A stretch of 64,000 bases of DNA from Lumnitzera littorea (lineage: Eukaryota; Streptophyta; Magnoliopsida; Myrtales; Combretaceae), in assembly GCA_024138015.1 (NCBI GenBank), contig JAMXBB010000010.1, positions 77,723,671 to 77,787,670 on the forward strand, read 5' to 3'. Under the pieces are notes generated by a model. The model ran no database searches and had not been told where the DNA came from. It saw only the letters and a program-made list of their open reading frames with translations. Shown in pieces: positions 1 to 13,987 of the stretch. The stretch's first letter is position 1; each line of letters starts with the position of its first letter. Made by a program: the position numbers and the translations under genes.

Positions 1-206
1 TTTGATGGGGAAATATTGTTTCCTCAATGATGCAACGGATGATGCAGGAAAAACAACCTAATATGGACAGCACAAGTAAAAACGAGAGGAAATTAGAGTA
101 AACAAAGTGTTCTTCAAGTGTCTTGACTGGTGACACTTTTACTTTATACATCGACAGACAATCATGTTCCTGATACTTTTGTGTTTGACTTGGTTTTGTC
201 ATGCAG

Positions 207-823
207 CATGTGCAACGAGTGGGTTTCTCTATGGTGCAATCCAATTCTTTATTGGATGCCCATGTTTATTATCCTGTACTTAAAGAACAAAGCTTCGGCA
301 CAGATTTAACCTCTATGAATCTCCTGCACCTGACTGGGTCACCCACTTCTTCTGCGAACCATGTGCCCTATGTCAAGAGTACAGAGAACTCAAAAACAGA
401 GATCTTGACCCTTCTATTGGTAAGTAGAGATGACATCTATGTGGGAGATAAATAGTTTTGCTCCTCTAATATGCACAATGATCGTTGCATGTTCCCTATG
501 CTAACTTAAATAATAATTCAATTTACAAAAGATGGTGTTATCATCTATTAAGTGTGCACTAGACTTTCTGCTCTAGTGATTTCATCAGTACTCAATAGCT
601 AATGAAAAAGCTGAATTTTGACCTGTAGTATATTAAGCTTAAATTGTATATCAAATAGTTATGCTTAAAGTTTTGTCATCTCTCTACAGTGTATAATTTG
701 CTGAAGCTATTTGTTTTTTTCTCTATGCTTTTGATAGGATGGCAAGGGAATGCAGCAAAATGGCAGAATTTGCAGTATCAAGTCGCCATGATGCCCCCAA
801 CCCATCTAGTCACGAGAGTTTGA
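207..823 (+). pseudogene. PLAC8 / plant cadmium resistance-like gene, 3' part, with premature stop
   Basis: Two exons are visible, 207-419 and 738-823, joined in frame across a GT-AG intron (420-737); the 5' exons would lie left of the window. The reading frame gives the Cys-rich PLAC8 signature: CATSGFLYGAI, a short hydrophobic stretch ending GCPCLLSC, then a segment with FFCEPCALCQEYRELKNRD and, after the splice, IGWQGNAAKWQ and a short tail ending at TGA 821-823. Plant members are small membrane proteins linked to metal transport or organ-size control. The frame contains TAA at 281-283, exactly where the family has an aromatic residue before Arg-Thr/Ser-Lys, between the two Cys-rich parts. 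Everything else in the frame stays open, so the break is recent, or the base is a sequencing error. An alternative open frame through the first exon (201-455) has no family resemblance. Confidence 0.75.
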
Positions 824-3800
824 GAAGATACACATCCATTAATGCTCCTCTTATACGTTTACAAGTCGTCCCTTTCATTATTTCTGTTACTGGATGATCT
901 TTTGTGTCTGTTGGTGTGACTTGTGAGATTCTTTTGATCAAATCCTTTATCGATGAGAAAAAAAGCTGAAAGATTTACATATCATGTAAAAAGGATTTGT
1001 TGTGAACCATTTCTCCAATTGTGATCGTTTGGTATACAACATATTCTGGTAAACAATGGCAAACCAATGAAACATAGGAGATCATCACTATTTCTGATGA
1101 AAGTCATGAAAATTCAGCAAATTTCTCAATAATAATATTTGCTTGCACTCAGACATATACACATGAAGACGTTTTTACTATCATCCTATCCTGTTCTCAC
1201 TGCATGAATAATTGCAAATGTGAAGCCTCTAAATGAAGAGCGTTGAGTTGCTGCTTTCAATCTTTGTTAAATCCCTCTCTTCACCTGTTTAGTATGCATG
1301 GTTAATTGGTAAACCACACGACATACTATAATTGCTTGCATGATCTTGTACATATCCATTAGAAAAACGCAAATGAAGAGCAAAAGATAAGATTTCTTGA
1401 TCCATTATTTCTTGTAACTCCTGGCAACACACTTAGATTTCCTTTTTATGTTTTAGCTTGAATGTATGGATGATTGCTTTAGGGCCAACATTTGCACGAT
1501 TACAAGAATTATGTAAAGATAAATGAACTTTTAAAGTTTATGGATATATCTATGATTCTTGGTAAGCATTTTGGGCGTATATTTACAATTTACTCCTTTG
1601 GAAATATTGACTACCTCGGTAATTTCACAACTCTTACAATATCTACGAACACATTTGCTATCTGGCCATTCTTAACTTGTATTGACTTTTTCGTCAGTTA
1701 ATATCTTGGCTAATATGTGGGGGTGGGTATTCAAAAATTATGTATATATCAGCAACCCAGAACTGAAAATTGGTTAGCACTTGTGGAGTGCCTTCATCAT
1801 CAGGCACAGATATATGGTTTAATCTGTAATCCCCAGCGATAATTCATTTATTAAAAAAAAAAAAGTATATATCTAAATCTAATGATTGGAGAAGGATTAT
1901 GAATTTGATAGATGATGTTCCTATAAAGTCTCATATAATATAATATATAAAGTCATATATTTGAAATGACCTGACAACTTTGAGAACATGTTTGTTTAGT
2001 AGAATTAAATACAATGGAAATGTAAGTGCAATTCTAAAGGAATACGACAGAAAACTAATACTATTCGTATATTTGGTTGCACTTAAAATGATGTTAATAA
2101 TAAATTATGAATATTTTAAGAATACCAATATGGCCTTGCTTTGATCCATAGGCTTGACTGTTGGTAACTTTGGTTGCAATCTCATGGGTAAGGTATGAAA
2201 AATGCAGGAAAAAACTTAGTAATAACTACAATTTCTTGCTTGACGATAATAGGAATTTTGTGGAGTAACTATTTTGTTAAACAAACACTATTAACAGTTT
2301 TGTAAGGGAGGAATAACTACTTCGTCTAGTCCACAGTACCTTTCATGTTGCATGCATACATCATGGTAGTCAAAAAAGAAAGAGGAAAGGAAAGGAATTT
2401 GTGACAGAATAAAGATGGCAATCCATTGGCATATCAATGGGACTGGAAAGAACTTTGTCCTGATGGAATGAAAGGAAGAAAAGAATATTAACTTTTATTA
2501 GATGGAATTTCTATTGAGTGAACGTGATAAAACATCCGGTGGATACCATAAAGGATCTCCAATATGATTGGCTTTATATTTTCACGTCACTTTAATTCAA
2601 GGGTTTTGACATGTGAACTTACAGGGTTCTATTAGACCAGAAAATTTGGTATAAAATCTTATGTGGTCCAACTAAATATTGTTGCACTTTACTTCACTTT
2701 ATCTTAAAACAATCACATTAGTCTCATGTAAGGGTGGCAATTAGTGTTATCATGTACTTCGTAGCCAACTGAACTTAAACATGTATAAAATTGATCAAAT
2801 GTTGTAAATACTTGATCTATTATCTTTTATCTTTCTAATCTTGTTTGAAATCAGGTTGAATCAGACTAATTGAAGAGAACAAGTTGGCTGCAGAAACCCT
2901 TAAATCTTAAAGCAAATAAAGGTAGAATCTGGTTTCAACCTTCTAAATAAACACAACACTCACACAAACACAAATCCAATCTGGGTTTAAAGATCCCTCC
3001 CTCGGATGGTGGGACACCAGGCAGATTCATTTTTTATTCGTGACATGCACATAAATCTTGGTCACTTCATAAGGAGCTTGAAAGTTCATTTTTTTGATTC
3101 ATCTCAACCGTATTCCCACAAATCCCGCTATAAAGTCTAGAAAAGCTTAACTTCTTAGTAACAAGAACTAGATGGATATGTGATGTGAAGTTCTAAATGA
3201 TCATGAGGAAGTGAATTTTTCTTTTGCTAATTCATTTATAGAACAGACAGCTTGATTGTGGATGAAGAAATGCTGATTTGTCAAAACATATAGCCTCACA
3301 AATTCGATTCGAGTAACTTGATTCTCTTAATATTGAAGTGCATCTCTTAAGACATTGGGCAAACATCTTTTTTCTTTTGTCTTCTGAAAGAGAAGAAAAA
3401 TTTCCTGGGATGGACTACGATGACATCTCTGTGTACTGAAAAGTGATCCTGCCAGACAAAGAAATTAGTCCATGTAATCCAATCATAACTTAAAAATCAC
3501 ATAATTATATTCATGTCACTGAAAGCAGTGGTGCTAGCTGGTGGTAGCTAATGGTCCAAGGCAGTAAAGGGAACAGTGGTTGCTGGTAACAGGTGGTTGC
3601 AGACAATATATGTATTGAACAAGTTAAAGATTTAAGGCAAATGATTCAATTTTTGTTGTTGGAAAACGATTTATTTTCTCAATCCAAAAACAACAGTTTC
3701 ATGCCAAAGGCTTCTTAGTACATATAGAATAGACACCCGTTCTCTCAACAGGATGAAACAAATTTGATTCTTATCTCCCTTTCTCTTGGAAAATAAATAG

Positions 3801-5640
3801 TTTGTTAAAAAACAAGAACAGTTCTATCGTACCAAAAGAATATTTATGCATTCATCAATTTATTCGCTATTCTTCAATCGGAAGAATATTTTATGTAAAA
3901 TAAAACCAACGCATAGTTTACTTATTTTTTCATTTATTCTTTTGGCTGTGTATAGTAAGTCCAACGGTATATAGCAGATATCACATTCAGTCATGCAAGT
4001 GGTCCTACGCACTTCATGGTTCTGACTTTCTATACTGATTATCTTTTGTAGTCAAATTGCTTATAAACATGGACAATGTCATACGTACTTCGATTATGCT
4101 ATTATTCTAGGAATAAGCATCCTAAGCAATGCAATCCCTGTTACCTTTTGGAAAGAATATTGTCTTATTGTCTATCAAGATTTTCTGCTTTCCGCAGACC
4201 CTCTTAACTTTTCCACGGAAGAACTTTACAATCTGGTGGCAGTTTTAGCACATTCAATTTCTGCACGTCTGAAAACATTCATACTAGGGAAAGGTGTTGA
4301 AAATGGGAATGATCTGTCAGATACTACTTCCATGTCCCATAGATTTGCTTTTGTCTTTAATCCTACTTATTGTCAAGTCTCTTAGTTGCAATTAATGGTC
4401 ATAGAGCATATTTTATGTAAGTTCACATGAAATCAAATGTTAAGATGGACAAAGCGTATAGGATTGTACAGAAAGCACATAAAAATTTAGTCTATGTATT
4501 TGATTCCACCTTGGTTTTATTTGCCCTTTTTTTTTCCCCCTCCTTCTGACCAACTATATATCTTACATCGAATGAGGAAGGAAAATCAAACTCGTTCCAC
4601 CATGTCAAAAAAACATTGTACAGACTATACAAGCTAGATGGCCATGGCTTGCCACCTTAGTGATATCAAACAACATGATGTTTATCTCACAAAGTAATAA
4701 ATTGTATACATTGGAGTTGCATATTGTCTACTCAAGCCTTTATGTGCTGCTTAAATACTTGTTTGCGTCTTCTACTTAATAAATTAGCTTATGATGAGGG
4801 GATTCGGATTTTCCCTGTGAAGTTTTAGGAAAAGACCATAAATCAAAATATACTATCATACAGCAAATAGGAATAAAAATATCCATGCTAAATATGCCAA
4901 ACAATAAAGCCCTCGCCCAATTGATGAGCTTAACTTTTTCATCAGTTTTGTGAGGTACTAGAATTAACATGATATCGGAATAAGAGGTCTTGAACTTGAA
5001 TCCTTGCATCATTGTCATTTAACCCCTATTTATTAGACGTTCACTTGATTAGTTTTAGTCAAAGTCCCAGTGGTGCTATACTCAACACTCTGGATAATGA
5101 TAAAGCAGGGCTGCAAGAATAAGAATATTCTTCTTTTCTTTGAGGAATATAATCTGGCAATCGGCATGTGTTTCATCAAAAAGACTTGTTCTCCTGCAGA
5201 TCTCTCAGTTGACAAAATCTAACCCCAAAATCCTCCCAAAGATATGCATTTTGTCTAAATATGTCCATACGACTGCTGAGCAAGTTGTTTCACATGCTCA
5301 TTTTTGCGTTGCAAAAAGGTGAGGGCGGTTCATTTAGATGATCCTGGATAAGATTTTTTGATGATGATAGTTGGCAAATACTGCAAGAAACTTCCAATAG
5401 CCTAACACGGTCAACATAGTGCACGTCTCATGTGAAACCTCCATCCGGTGCAAAATAAAAAAGTACAAGTGATTTTCAATGATTCCCTAAAGTTGATTGA
5501 TTTTGAGAGCAATAAAACTAAGAAACTTCTTAACTCATATAAGAAAGAATCCCTGCAATGACATTGGGAGCATTCCATTGCCAACTTGCTCACAAAAAAG
5601 GTTCCACTAACTTTCTTCGGCATACGCACACGCTCGATTG
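824..5640. other. Intergenic, no gene recognised
   Basis: AT-rich sequence between the PLAC8-like gene and the carboxylesterase. Open frames are short (under 85 codons) and resemble nothing known to me. One possible MITE lies inside it (listed separately). The first few hundred bases are likely 3' UTR of the PLAC8-like gene. Confidence 0.6.
1988..2288. mobile_element. Possible MITE with short inverted ends
   Basis: The left end ATGTTTGTTTA (1988-1998) is nearly the reverse complement of the right end TAAACAAACAC (2278-2288), enclosing about 300 bp of AT-rich non-coding DNA. Size and ends fit a miniature inverted-repeat element. The target duplication is not clear, so the superfamily is left open. 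Confidence 0.3.
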
Positions 5641-5647
5641 TTTTTCC

Positions 5648-5655
5648 TATATAAA
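5648..5655 (+). promoter_or_regulatory. TATA box of the carboxylesterase gene
   Basis: TATATAAA lies 79 bp upstream of the ATG at 5734. A start site about 30 bp downstream would fall near 5680. The in-frame ATG at 5677 would then be at or before the mRNA start, which favours the ATG at 5734. Confidence 0.55.
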
Positions 5656-5733
5656 GAACTTTAAGCTACTCCAGCAATGCAAAAGACCAACAGCAACACT
5701 CCATTCACTGATAAGAAAAGGAGGAAAACAAAA

Positions 5734-6744
5734 ATGGCTGCCATATCCTTTGATCCAAGACTGAACATGCAAATGACCAAAAACCATCTTCAAGGACTAG
5801 TCCTTGAAGAGATTGAAGGGCTAATTAAGGTTTATAGAGATGGACGCATTGAGAGGCCTTCTGTAATACCTAATATCTCTTGCATGATGTTTGCAGAAGC
5901 TGGTGTGACAGCCCGTGATGCAACAATCGATAAATTCACAAACTTGTGGGCACGTATCTATGTCCCTGCTGGAGCTGGAAAGGTCCCTGTGCTAGTTTAC
6001 TTCCATGGAGGAGGCTTTTGTGTTGGTTCCGCCGCATGGATTTGTTACCATGAGTTCCTAACAAATTTAGCTTCTAAAGCCAGCTGTGTCATTATCTCAT
6101 TGAATTATCGTCTTGCACCCGAAAACCGTCTTCCATGTGCATATGATGATGGATTCAATGCGCTCAAGTGGGTAAAGCAAAAAGCTATAGATGGCTCCAA
6201 TGAGCACAAATGGTGGTTGAATCACTGTAATCTTTCAAGGATATTTTTAGCAGGGGATAGTTCGGGTGCCAACATTGCTTATAATGTGGCTGCTAGATTA
6301 GGATCATCTGGTATCAAATCCATAAAACCATTAGGTATAACTGGTCTCATATTAATCCAACCTTTTTTTGGAGGAGAAGCGCGGACAGGATCAGAGAAAC
6401 ATTCTGCTCAGCCTGCTAACTCAGCCCTCACTCTATCATCGGCTGACACATATTGGAGGCTATCCCTTCCTACAGGTTCTAACAGGGATCATCCTTGGTG
6501 CAATCCTCTTTCCAATCTGCACGGACTTTGCAATTCCTCTGTGATGGTGTGTGTATCGGAGCAGGATATCCTGAGAGACAGGAACTTGCAGTTTGCATCA
6601 GGCCTGGCGAGTATGGGAAAGAGAGTGGAAACTAGGATGTACAGAGGAGTAGGACATGCTTTCCAAATCTTGAACAAGTCCCAAATATCGACATCACAAA
6701 CTCATGACATGATGTTGCACATCAAAGCTTTTATTAACCAATAG
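5734..6744 (+). CDS. Plant carboxylesterase (CXE family, alpha/beta hydrolase fold-3)
   Basis: Single-exon gene of 336 aa, the usual length for plant class-I carboxylesterases. These enzymes hydrolyse short esters of small metabolites or xenobiotics; the gibberellin receptor GID1 is a relative without activity. The oxyanion-hole motif HGGG is at residues 91-94 within YFHGGGFCVGSA. The nucleophile Ser176 sits in GDSSGANIAY. The acid is probably Asp278 (EQDILRD) and the base His308 (GVGHAF), so the full catalytic triad is present and the product should be an active esterase, not a GID1-type receptor. The wording around HGGG and NYRLAPENRLP recalls the Arabidopsis CXE6/CXE17 group, from memory. 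I chose ATG 5734 over the in-frame ATG 5677 because of the TATA box at 5648 and because the extra 19 residues are Lys/Arg/Thr-rich and not family-like. The substrate cannot be told from sequence. Confidence 0.92.
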   Translation: MAAISFDPRLNMQMTKNHLQGLVLEEIEGLIKVYRDGRIERPSVIPNISCMMFAEAGVTARDATIDKFTNLWARIYVPAGAGKVPVLVYFHGGGFCVGSAAWICYHEFLTNLASKASCVIISLNYRLAPENRLPCAYDDGFNALKWVKQKAIDGSNEHKWWLNHCNLSRIFLAGDSSGANIAYNVAARLGSSGIKSIKPLGITGLILIQPFFGGEARTGSEKHSAQPANSALTLSSADTYWRLSLPTGSNRDHPWCNPLSNLHGLCNSSVMVCVSEQDILRDRNLQFASGLASMGKRVETRMYRGVGHAFQILNKSQISTSQTHDMMLHIKAFINQ

Positions 6745-9699
6745 TGACCGATAGGATCATGTTGCTATTTATTAGGTTCATCGACATTCCAGCATTGTCT
6801 GTTTCATGCATTCATGTCCATTTGTTACTGTCTTACAGACTTGGTAAGTTGTTCCAATGATTATGTTGCTTCAGTAATTGAAGTATTTATGCATACATAC
6901 TTGTAAAATATTATAGAATAAACTAGAATTGTTTTCATGGTACTGGTGATGTTTCTATCAATTTAGATGGAAAGTATAAGAAAAATACTAATCTTTAAGC
7001 TTCAACATAGGCATTTCAAATCAGCTGAGTTTATATTGTACCAATTCTGACATGTTATCAAAGCATAAAGTCTAACATGAAATAAGTGTGAAGCTATCTC
7101 GCTTACATGATGTCACCATGTGAAAATATGTGAACTAAACTTTTGGCCATTATGATTATGCATTTCTTAGCTTTATGACCTAGACTTAAGTCAAACTTGC
7201 CATCTTCCTAAGCACAAAACGGAAAGTAAAGAGAAACCTTCAATGTATGCTTCCTTCTTGTCGGGAAAGAACAAATTTGATTCCTAAAATTTTCATAGTG
7301 GAATTGTAACTACTAATTTCTCTGATATTCCTTTTCACATTTATTAGTTTATTGCTTCTTTGTTATTTAATTATCATTTTTACACCGCTCAAACCTGAAT
7401 ATTTGAATAAGAAAAATTATAAATATATATGTAACGATTGTTTTTCAGATACAAAATGATTATAAAGAATAAAAAAAGAAAAGATCCGGACAATCCAATC
7501 GTCACTATCAAAATAAGCCTTGTATGGAAATGTCTGAACGGCATGTCATGGCTTCTGACCGAAGCATCACTTTGTAAAGTTGGTTAGGTAATAGATTCTA
7601 ACACGTTATTTTTTGAACATGGAAGATGGCAAGAATAAAAAGAAGATTTCCCAACTTCTAGAAGGAGGTATGAGAGCAAAAGGTAGCATATGAAGCAAGC
7701 GAAAGCATACCAGCTTTACTATATTTTCATGGTGGTCCAGCAATACATGTGTAGGGCAAAAGAATCTTGCTTCATTATTCAAACACAAAGAATCATACAT
7801 GTGGGACGCATTTACCGACCGTTAGTTCTAAGTGCTTCATGAGATCGATCAATTGTCGTAGCATTCCAATGTTGATACACCGAGGCACTTGAGATTACGT
7901 CCACTTTGAGATTAGGCTCGACAATTGCTGATACGGTAACAAAAATACAAACACCGTACGATTTGAAACACTATATTATGTAAAAACACGACATTCCATA
8001 CGCATAAATATATGGGCTATATTCTAACTTAACTAATTGTAGTTTATATTCAATTTTACATGTTTTTGATACTGACATGAACTTAACGTAAAATAAAATG
8101 CGAATACGTCCAACTAACACAAATTGCTATCTCTGGTTAACATTCTCGGTTGTTATCATATATGGTGAGATGCATATGATAATATGATGTCAAATTGTAT
8201 CATAATATTCCGAGTGCAAGGTGTTCGAATAACTATCACTAATCTTCTTTCTTTCTTAAAACTGAACGAAACAATGGTGCTGTAGAAAAACACAGTCACG
8301 TAATTTGTCCCAAAAAGAAATTAAATTCTGCTGACGAAAAATTTTTCGGTAACTCTCACTTTGTTTGCCTGTGTTTTCTTGACATTTGCATTACTTGATT
8401 TTGTTATTAACACATTATATACATATTTTATCCCTATCTATCACTATTGATCAACGGACATGTATCAATTTTTGATTATTTTATTATAATTAATTTATAT
8501 ATGTTATTTAATTAGCTTAGAACTCGAATTAGAAATAATAGACACATTTTGGTCCATGTTTTTATTTTGTTGGACAATTTTGCAGATTTTCATAGGTAGT
8601 TATAGTTCACTCATTTTTTTACCCTCTTTTCATAAATCTTGTCTTTTTCACCCTTCCTCACTAGGTGTATAAATGTGTCAAAACTTATGAGCCATTCCAA
8701 TCTAATTTAATCTTTATTCGAATTTAATTTGATAATGGTTGAGTCGAACTAAAGTTTCGTGATAGTAAGTGCTATAGCAACGTTGATTGCAAAAGACGAG
8801 AAATCGAGCATATTAAAATAACCTTATGAGAGGTCTATTTAATATTTAAAATTTGCTTAGTAACACTCAAACAAGTGGGGAATATTGGTGTCAACCAAAT
8901 AAATTTGTGTAGAATTATATTGAAATGTTGGCTAGGCAAGCGACAACTAGTAAGCATGAAATAACTTGTTGACAGCATCTTTGTAGTAAAGGTCATAATG
9001 CTAGATGAATCATCAATATAAGACGTGGAGGAGGAGGTCATAAGTGTTTATATCATAAAATCAATTTTTGATGAAATGAAAAAAACATATACAGTAAAAT
9101 CATAAGCATAGAAACAACCTAATTGAAATGCATATATTTCTATCATACTCCATGGGAATAGTAAAAAGAGAGATACTTTTAACTCAACTAACTCACAAAC
9201 TTAATCAAATTCAAGTCTAAGTTCAAATATTAATTAACTTCTAGTAAGTTTGGATAGCAAAATTTATTTTAATTAGAAGAATGACTTTTTTAGAAAAATA
9301 GAGTTTAAACAAGCTTATTCAAGTTAAGCTCCTTCTTAGTTGACTATTATATTGAGTTGAGTTCATGCTTATTGAGTACTACTTCAAGTCGAGTTAAAGT
9401 GCGAATTACCCAAATAATTTATCAATTCAACTTTAGTTTTATGGTATTTAGCGTAATTAGTTAGTGAATCTAATTAAGTTGAGAAGCTTAAATGTTAGTT
9501 AAATTTGAGTTGAGTTTAGATATCAACATTGTTTTGATTAGAAGACAAATATATTTTTAAATGAATTGAATCTAACTTGATTTAATCAAGTAGACTTTGA
9601 GTTCATTGAGTATCAACCGAGAGGAAATTTAGCTCAAAGTTTTGAGCTAAATGGAGTTTTAAATTTTTAAAATGAGCTTTGGTGATGGTTGGTAATCAC
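6745..9699. other. Intergenic, no gene recognised
   Basis: After the presumed 3' UTR of the carboxylesterase the stretch is AT-rich and without long open frames. From about 9180 it holds many degenerate GAGTT/CAAGT-type words typical of old repeat DNA. Confidence 0.55.
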
Positions 9700-10253
9700 T
9701 GTTGGGTCTCCCAAGTTAACTCTGGGTTGTCCTTTGGCCACGAACGTTGGGGAACTTGCAAAAATCCCCCTATAGCTAAGTTAGTGAGGGCTCTTCAACA
9801 CTTAAGTTAATAAGGAGAGAAGGGTAATGTAAGTGGTAAAAGTGAGTTCCTAATAGAGAATAAGGAAGTAACAAGTATTGATCCCTTTACTTGAAGAACT
9901 TACTCTAATTTATAGGTTAGATGTGCTTACTGTTGTTTATATATAGTAGATTCTAATTAGCCAGTACATGATCCAATGAGGAGGCATTACTTACATCCGA
10001 TGGGACATCATTCACTTTATTAGTTGGTGGAGACAAGCTTAGTACAAACACTACGGATAGTGGCTAAGCATATATGGGGTGTTCGAAAACTTTTTGAGTG
10101 AAAGGTGTAGTTTGAACTTGCCTAAGATATGTGCGAGCAACATGGGCTTATGCAGTTTGGGCCGAACATAGATAGTGATTAGTAAGACTTATCCTTAGCA
10201 TTTCACTAAGCTTGGGCCCTAGGAGCCTTTGTAATGGGAATCAATCATCAACA
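9700..10253. repeat. Possible solo LTR
   Basis: A less AT-rich island begins TGTTGGG and ends CATCAACA, with a TATATA-like motif near 9940 and no coding potential. The TG...CA ends and about 550-bp size suit a solo LTR. I see no matching 5-bp target duplication, so this is only a suggestion. Confidence 0.3.
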
Positions 10254-13200
10254 AGCTTAAATTCGAATTTAATACTATATTATCTTGAATTATTTATTTA
10301 CACTATTATTCATCATCTAACCAAGTTATATGGGTAGGAAAATATACAATTTTCATAGAATTTTTTTTCATTGTCTTATTTATTTTGTTTTCAACTTCTT
10401 TTCTTTCCACTAGGGCTAGTTAATAATAATCAACTATTTTGAATATCCATTCATTATACGATGTCATTCCCCAAAATTGAGAAGTCATAATAGTCTCGTC
10501 ATGTAAACCAATCCAGATTAGAAGCTACTTTCCATAGCTGCTAATATAAGTATAATCCACATAAGGTAAACAATGACTTAACTAGCTTTAAAGCAGTCAA
10601 ATGAGTACCTGTAATAATTAAGACCTATGGAGTAATATCTTAAAAAAATACATTTTCCTATATCTATAGATAGTTTAGATCTTCTATATAGCTTTATATA
10701 CATTAAAAGTATTAGAGTTTTTGAAAGAAGCTATACATCTTCATAAGAGGACTACGTCACATATAGTATATATAACAGGGATCTAGCAAAAATTATAAGG
10801 CCTTCTAAGGAGACTTTATAATCCTCTCACACAAGAAAAATAAGAGTAACATGAGCTTGGATCCATTCATTAGATTTCAACACTTTACTCCCTGACCTGT
10901 CAAAACTAACTTGTGGACAATTGTAATGAGGCATCTTCGGATATTACTCTATACCTATAAAACAATCTATTATGATGTAAGCTCAATTAACTCAATAAAA
11001 AAGGGACAGAGTCATAAGAATACATTAATAAACATGGTTATTCAATCATTAATTAAATGCAAATGTATCAAGTAAACGATAGACCATCATGCAATGTTTA
11101 ACCAGTTTATTGTGAAGTTAGAAAAATTTCATTCATCCAACCTAAATTTCGAGGAGTTTTAATGTGACACCATTAGATTAAATTTAGGTTTATGCAATGA
11201 AGAACACTTTTCTCCTTAGACAATATCCGAATCAAGGTTCCTAATCTTACTATGATAAATGACCATTTCTGCTATCCTCATTGGAGTGTCGATATTTAGT
11301 CTGACAACCTAATTATTATTCTAGTTGGGTTCGTAAATGTTAAGTTAGATCTTTAGTTAACTTCATATTAGTTTAGATTATAAGGTGAGCAACTAAGTTC
11401 ATATATGTAAGACATAATATATTCAAATAGAAAATAACACTCAGAGTTCAACTCCTAATCAACAATCAGTATCATAAGTACATACATAGTACACGTATAA
11501 ATAATCTAGTTACAACTACAAACAAGTACTCCTATTTTTCCAAGTATTCTGATGTGATACTTCAATATGCTATAAAGCATTGATTTCAACTTACCTATGC
11601 TTATAGGTAACTTACTCTTGACAGTTGCATCATTGATGTTCAATTGACTCTAGAAATACACAATAGATTAGTTTTCGAGCCTTAATTCATTAGTCATTAG
11701 TTTGTTTTATATGTTTTTTCATTGTTTAATCATAAATTTCATAAGTTATTTCCACTTAAAAATCGTGATTTCTTGATCATTTATTAATTTTTTATAAGTT
11801 ACCTTAGTTAGCCAAATCCTTTGAGTTAAGTTTTGAGTAAATTTATAGTAATTTTCTTTAGTTAAAAATCCTTTAAGTTACCCTTTGAGCTATATAGGAA
11901 TTATTTGTTACACTAGTTTTATTTTCTGAGATAGCTTCTAAACTTCTTTAAGTTAAACCCCATAGTACACTTTCTTCTAAGTTACCCTCTAATTTTATTA
12001 TCTTTAAAGTTTTTACTAAAATCATCATTTGACTAATCTTTTGCTTCCTCTATTTTTTACATTTTATTCCTAAGTTTTACTTTTGACCTACTCTCTGAGT
12101 ATCATTTTAGTGAAAAATTTATTTCCAAAATCCTCTGAATCATTCTTTACTTTTCATCAATGTCTTATAATTAGCTAATTTACTACTTTCTTCCAATTTA
12201 CACTTGTGAAATCAGTTTAAAACAGCTAGTAACACTTTAAACAAACTTTCCTCAACTTCATTGCTTCTCAACTCTTCATATACTTTATCATGGTTCATTA
12301 ATTTTTCCAAATTCAACTAAATATTTAAGTTGTCAACTTCACTTTTTAAGGCCAACACACAATTTTCCATGACTTCGCACTTTACTAATCAATCCAACCA
12401 TTTCAGAACAATAATCATAATAATGATTTAAACTTAGTATCTAAGTGAGATTATTTAAAGAAACACATTATTCTTTACCAAAAACTCTATTTTAGGCATA
12501 ATTTAATGCTTGAAAATCAAATAAAAATATAGAAAATAGTATTACAAAAAACTTTTACATAGTAATTTAATATTAACTTAGGATGGTTTATAGAAAAATT
12601 TTGAAGTTGAAACTACGTCATCTACTTAATTTATTTTAATTTTGAAAATTGTTTGATTTCTTCAATTTCTTAAGAAAGTATATGTTAACTACTAAATTTA
12701 TATAAAATGATATTTTTTTCTAGATTCTATATGTAAAAATATGTAAGAATAATTTTTCTATAATTTTCTAGGTATTTTTTGTATTTTTACAAAATTACTT
12801 AAAATCAGATCAAAAAGGGACCTTACCATAAAATTGATCTTTAACCACCTATAGTTGCTTCCGCGCTTGTCGGAAGCTCTAAACGATGGGTGCACCTCTA
12901 CTGGTGGTAGTGGTCGAACTCTAGTAATCTCTTACGTTGTTGTACCCTTTAGTACTTAGATTACTTCTTATTTTTGTATTTTTTTTTTCTGAATTACTTC
13001 TTTAAATCCCTGAATCTATCACTTAATTTTCTTAAATCCTAATTTGTATGTATTAAATGTTGGAGAGAATTTTTGTATTTTCCTAGCTTGTAGAGTAATG
13101 TAATGGATTTTCTTTCTCTCTCTTCAAGCATTTTCCTTTAAATATTAACTCAATTTTTGCATGATCCTTCGTCATATTTACTAAACACTTGTCCTTAATG

Positions 13201-13987
13201 ATTTCACAGGCTTAAACAACTAATTCCTCATTGCCCATCATTTTTTATAAATTTTTAGTGATTTTTTATTAAATTTCTTATGTTATTTTAGCCTACAATG
13301 TACATATTATGGTATTTTAGTTAATTATGGGTATACATATATACTTAAAAATTACATACAATACATACTTATATATTCTATATGTTATTTTATGTCCCAT
13401 GTTAATTTTTTTACCTATATAATTTATATTTAAAAGTTTGCAAACCAATGAGACTTATTTTACGTGATTATGCAAATAATAAGTAATATTGTTAAATTTT
13501 ACTATTTTAGTTAAATTATTATTTTATTATATTTTTAATATCCTAGTCCATCGATTCTCTTCGATTAATATTTCGAGTCTATTCGTAATTTTCTATGTTA
13601 ATCAAATTAGTTTCATTAATGCCTTAAATTTACTTGTTCAATTCCTATTTACTAAGTATGAAGCTCACGTATGGTTCATAGTTTTCCCTTTTGTTGTAAA
13701 ATCATAGCAAAAATTAAACATAAAAAATTTAACATTTAAATCAAGTTCAAATAGTGTATCAAACTTTCACATGATTAAAATATTATGATTAATATTGTGA
13801 TAAGTAGCCTAGAAAAACATTGAACTTTCAAACGGTTAAAATGATATCAACATTATGATACGTGGATTAAATAGAAAATCAAAACCTTAGTTTTATTTCA
13901 ATATTAATCTCTACACCAGAAGAGTTTTGATTTTCAATAGCTTTTATCTCATATATTTAGTGGCATTTTCAGTGGTCATTAATACCT
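10254..13987. other. Intergenic, no gene recognised
   Basis: Very AT-rich, with no open frame above about 75 codons and no family resemblance. A short, less AT-rich piece at about 12840-12960 could be a fragment of a retroelement. Confidence 0.55.

Noticed and set aside
201..455. 84-codon open frame starting MQHVQRVG over the first exon of the PLAC8-like gene
   Set aside because: It starts inside the intron acceptor and lacks family motifs. The neighbouring frame has the PLAC8 signature despite its stop.
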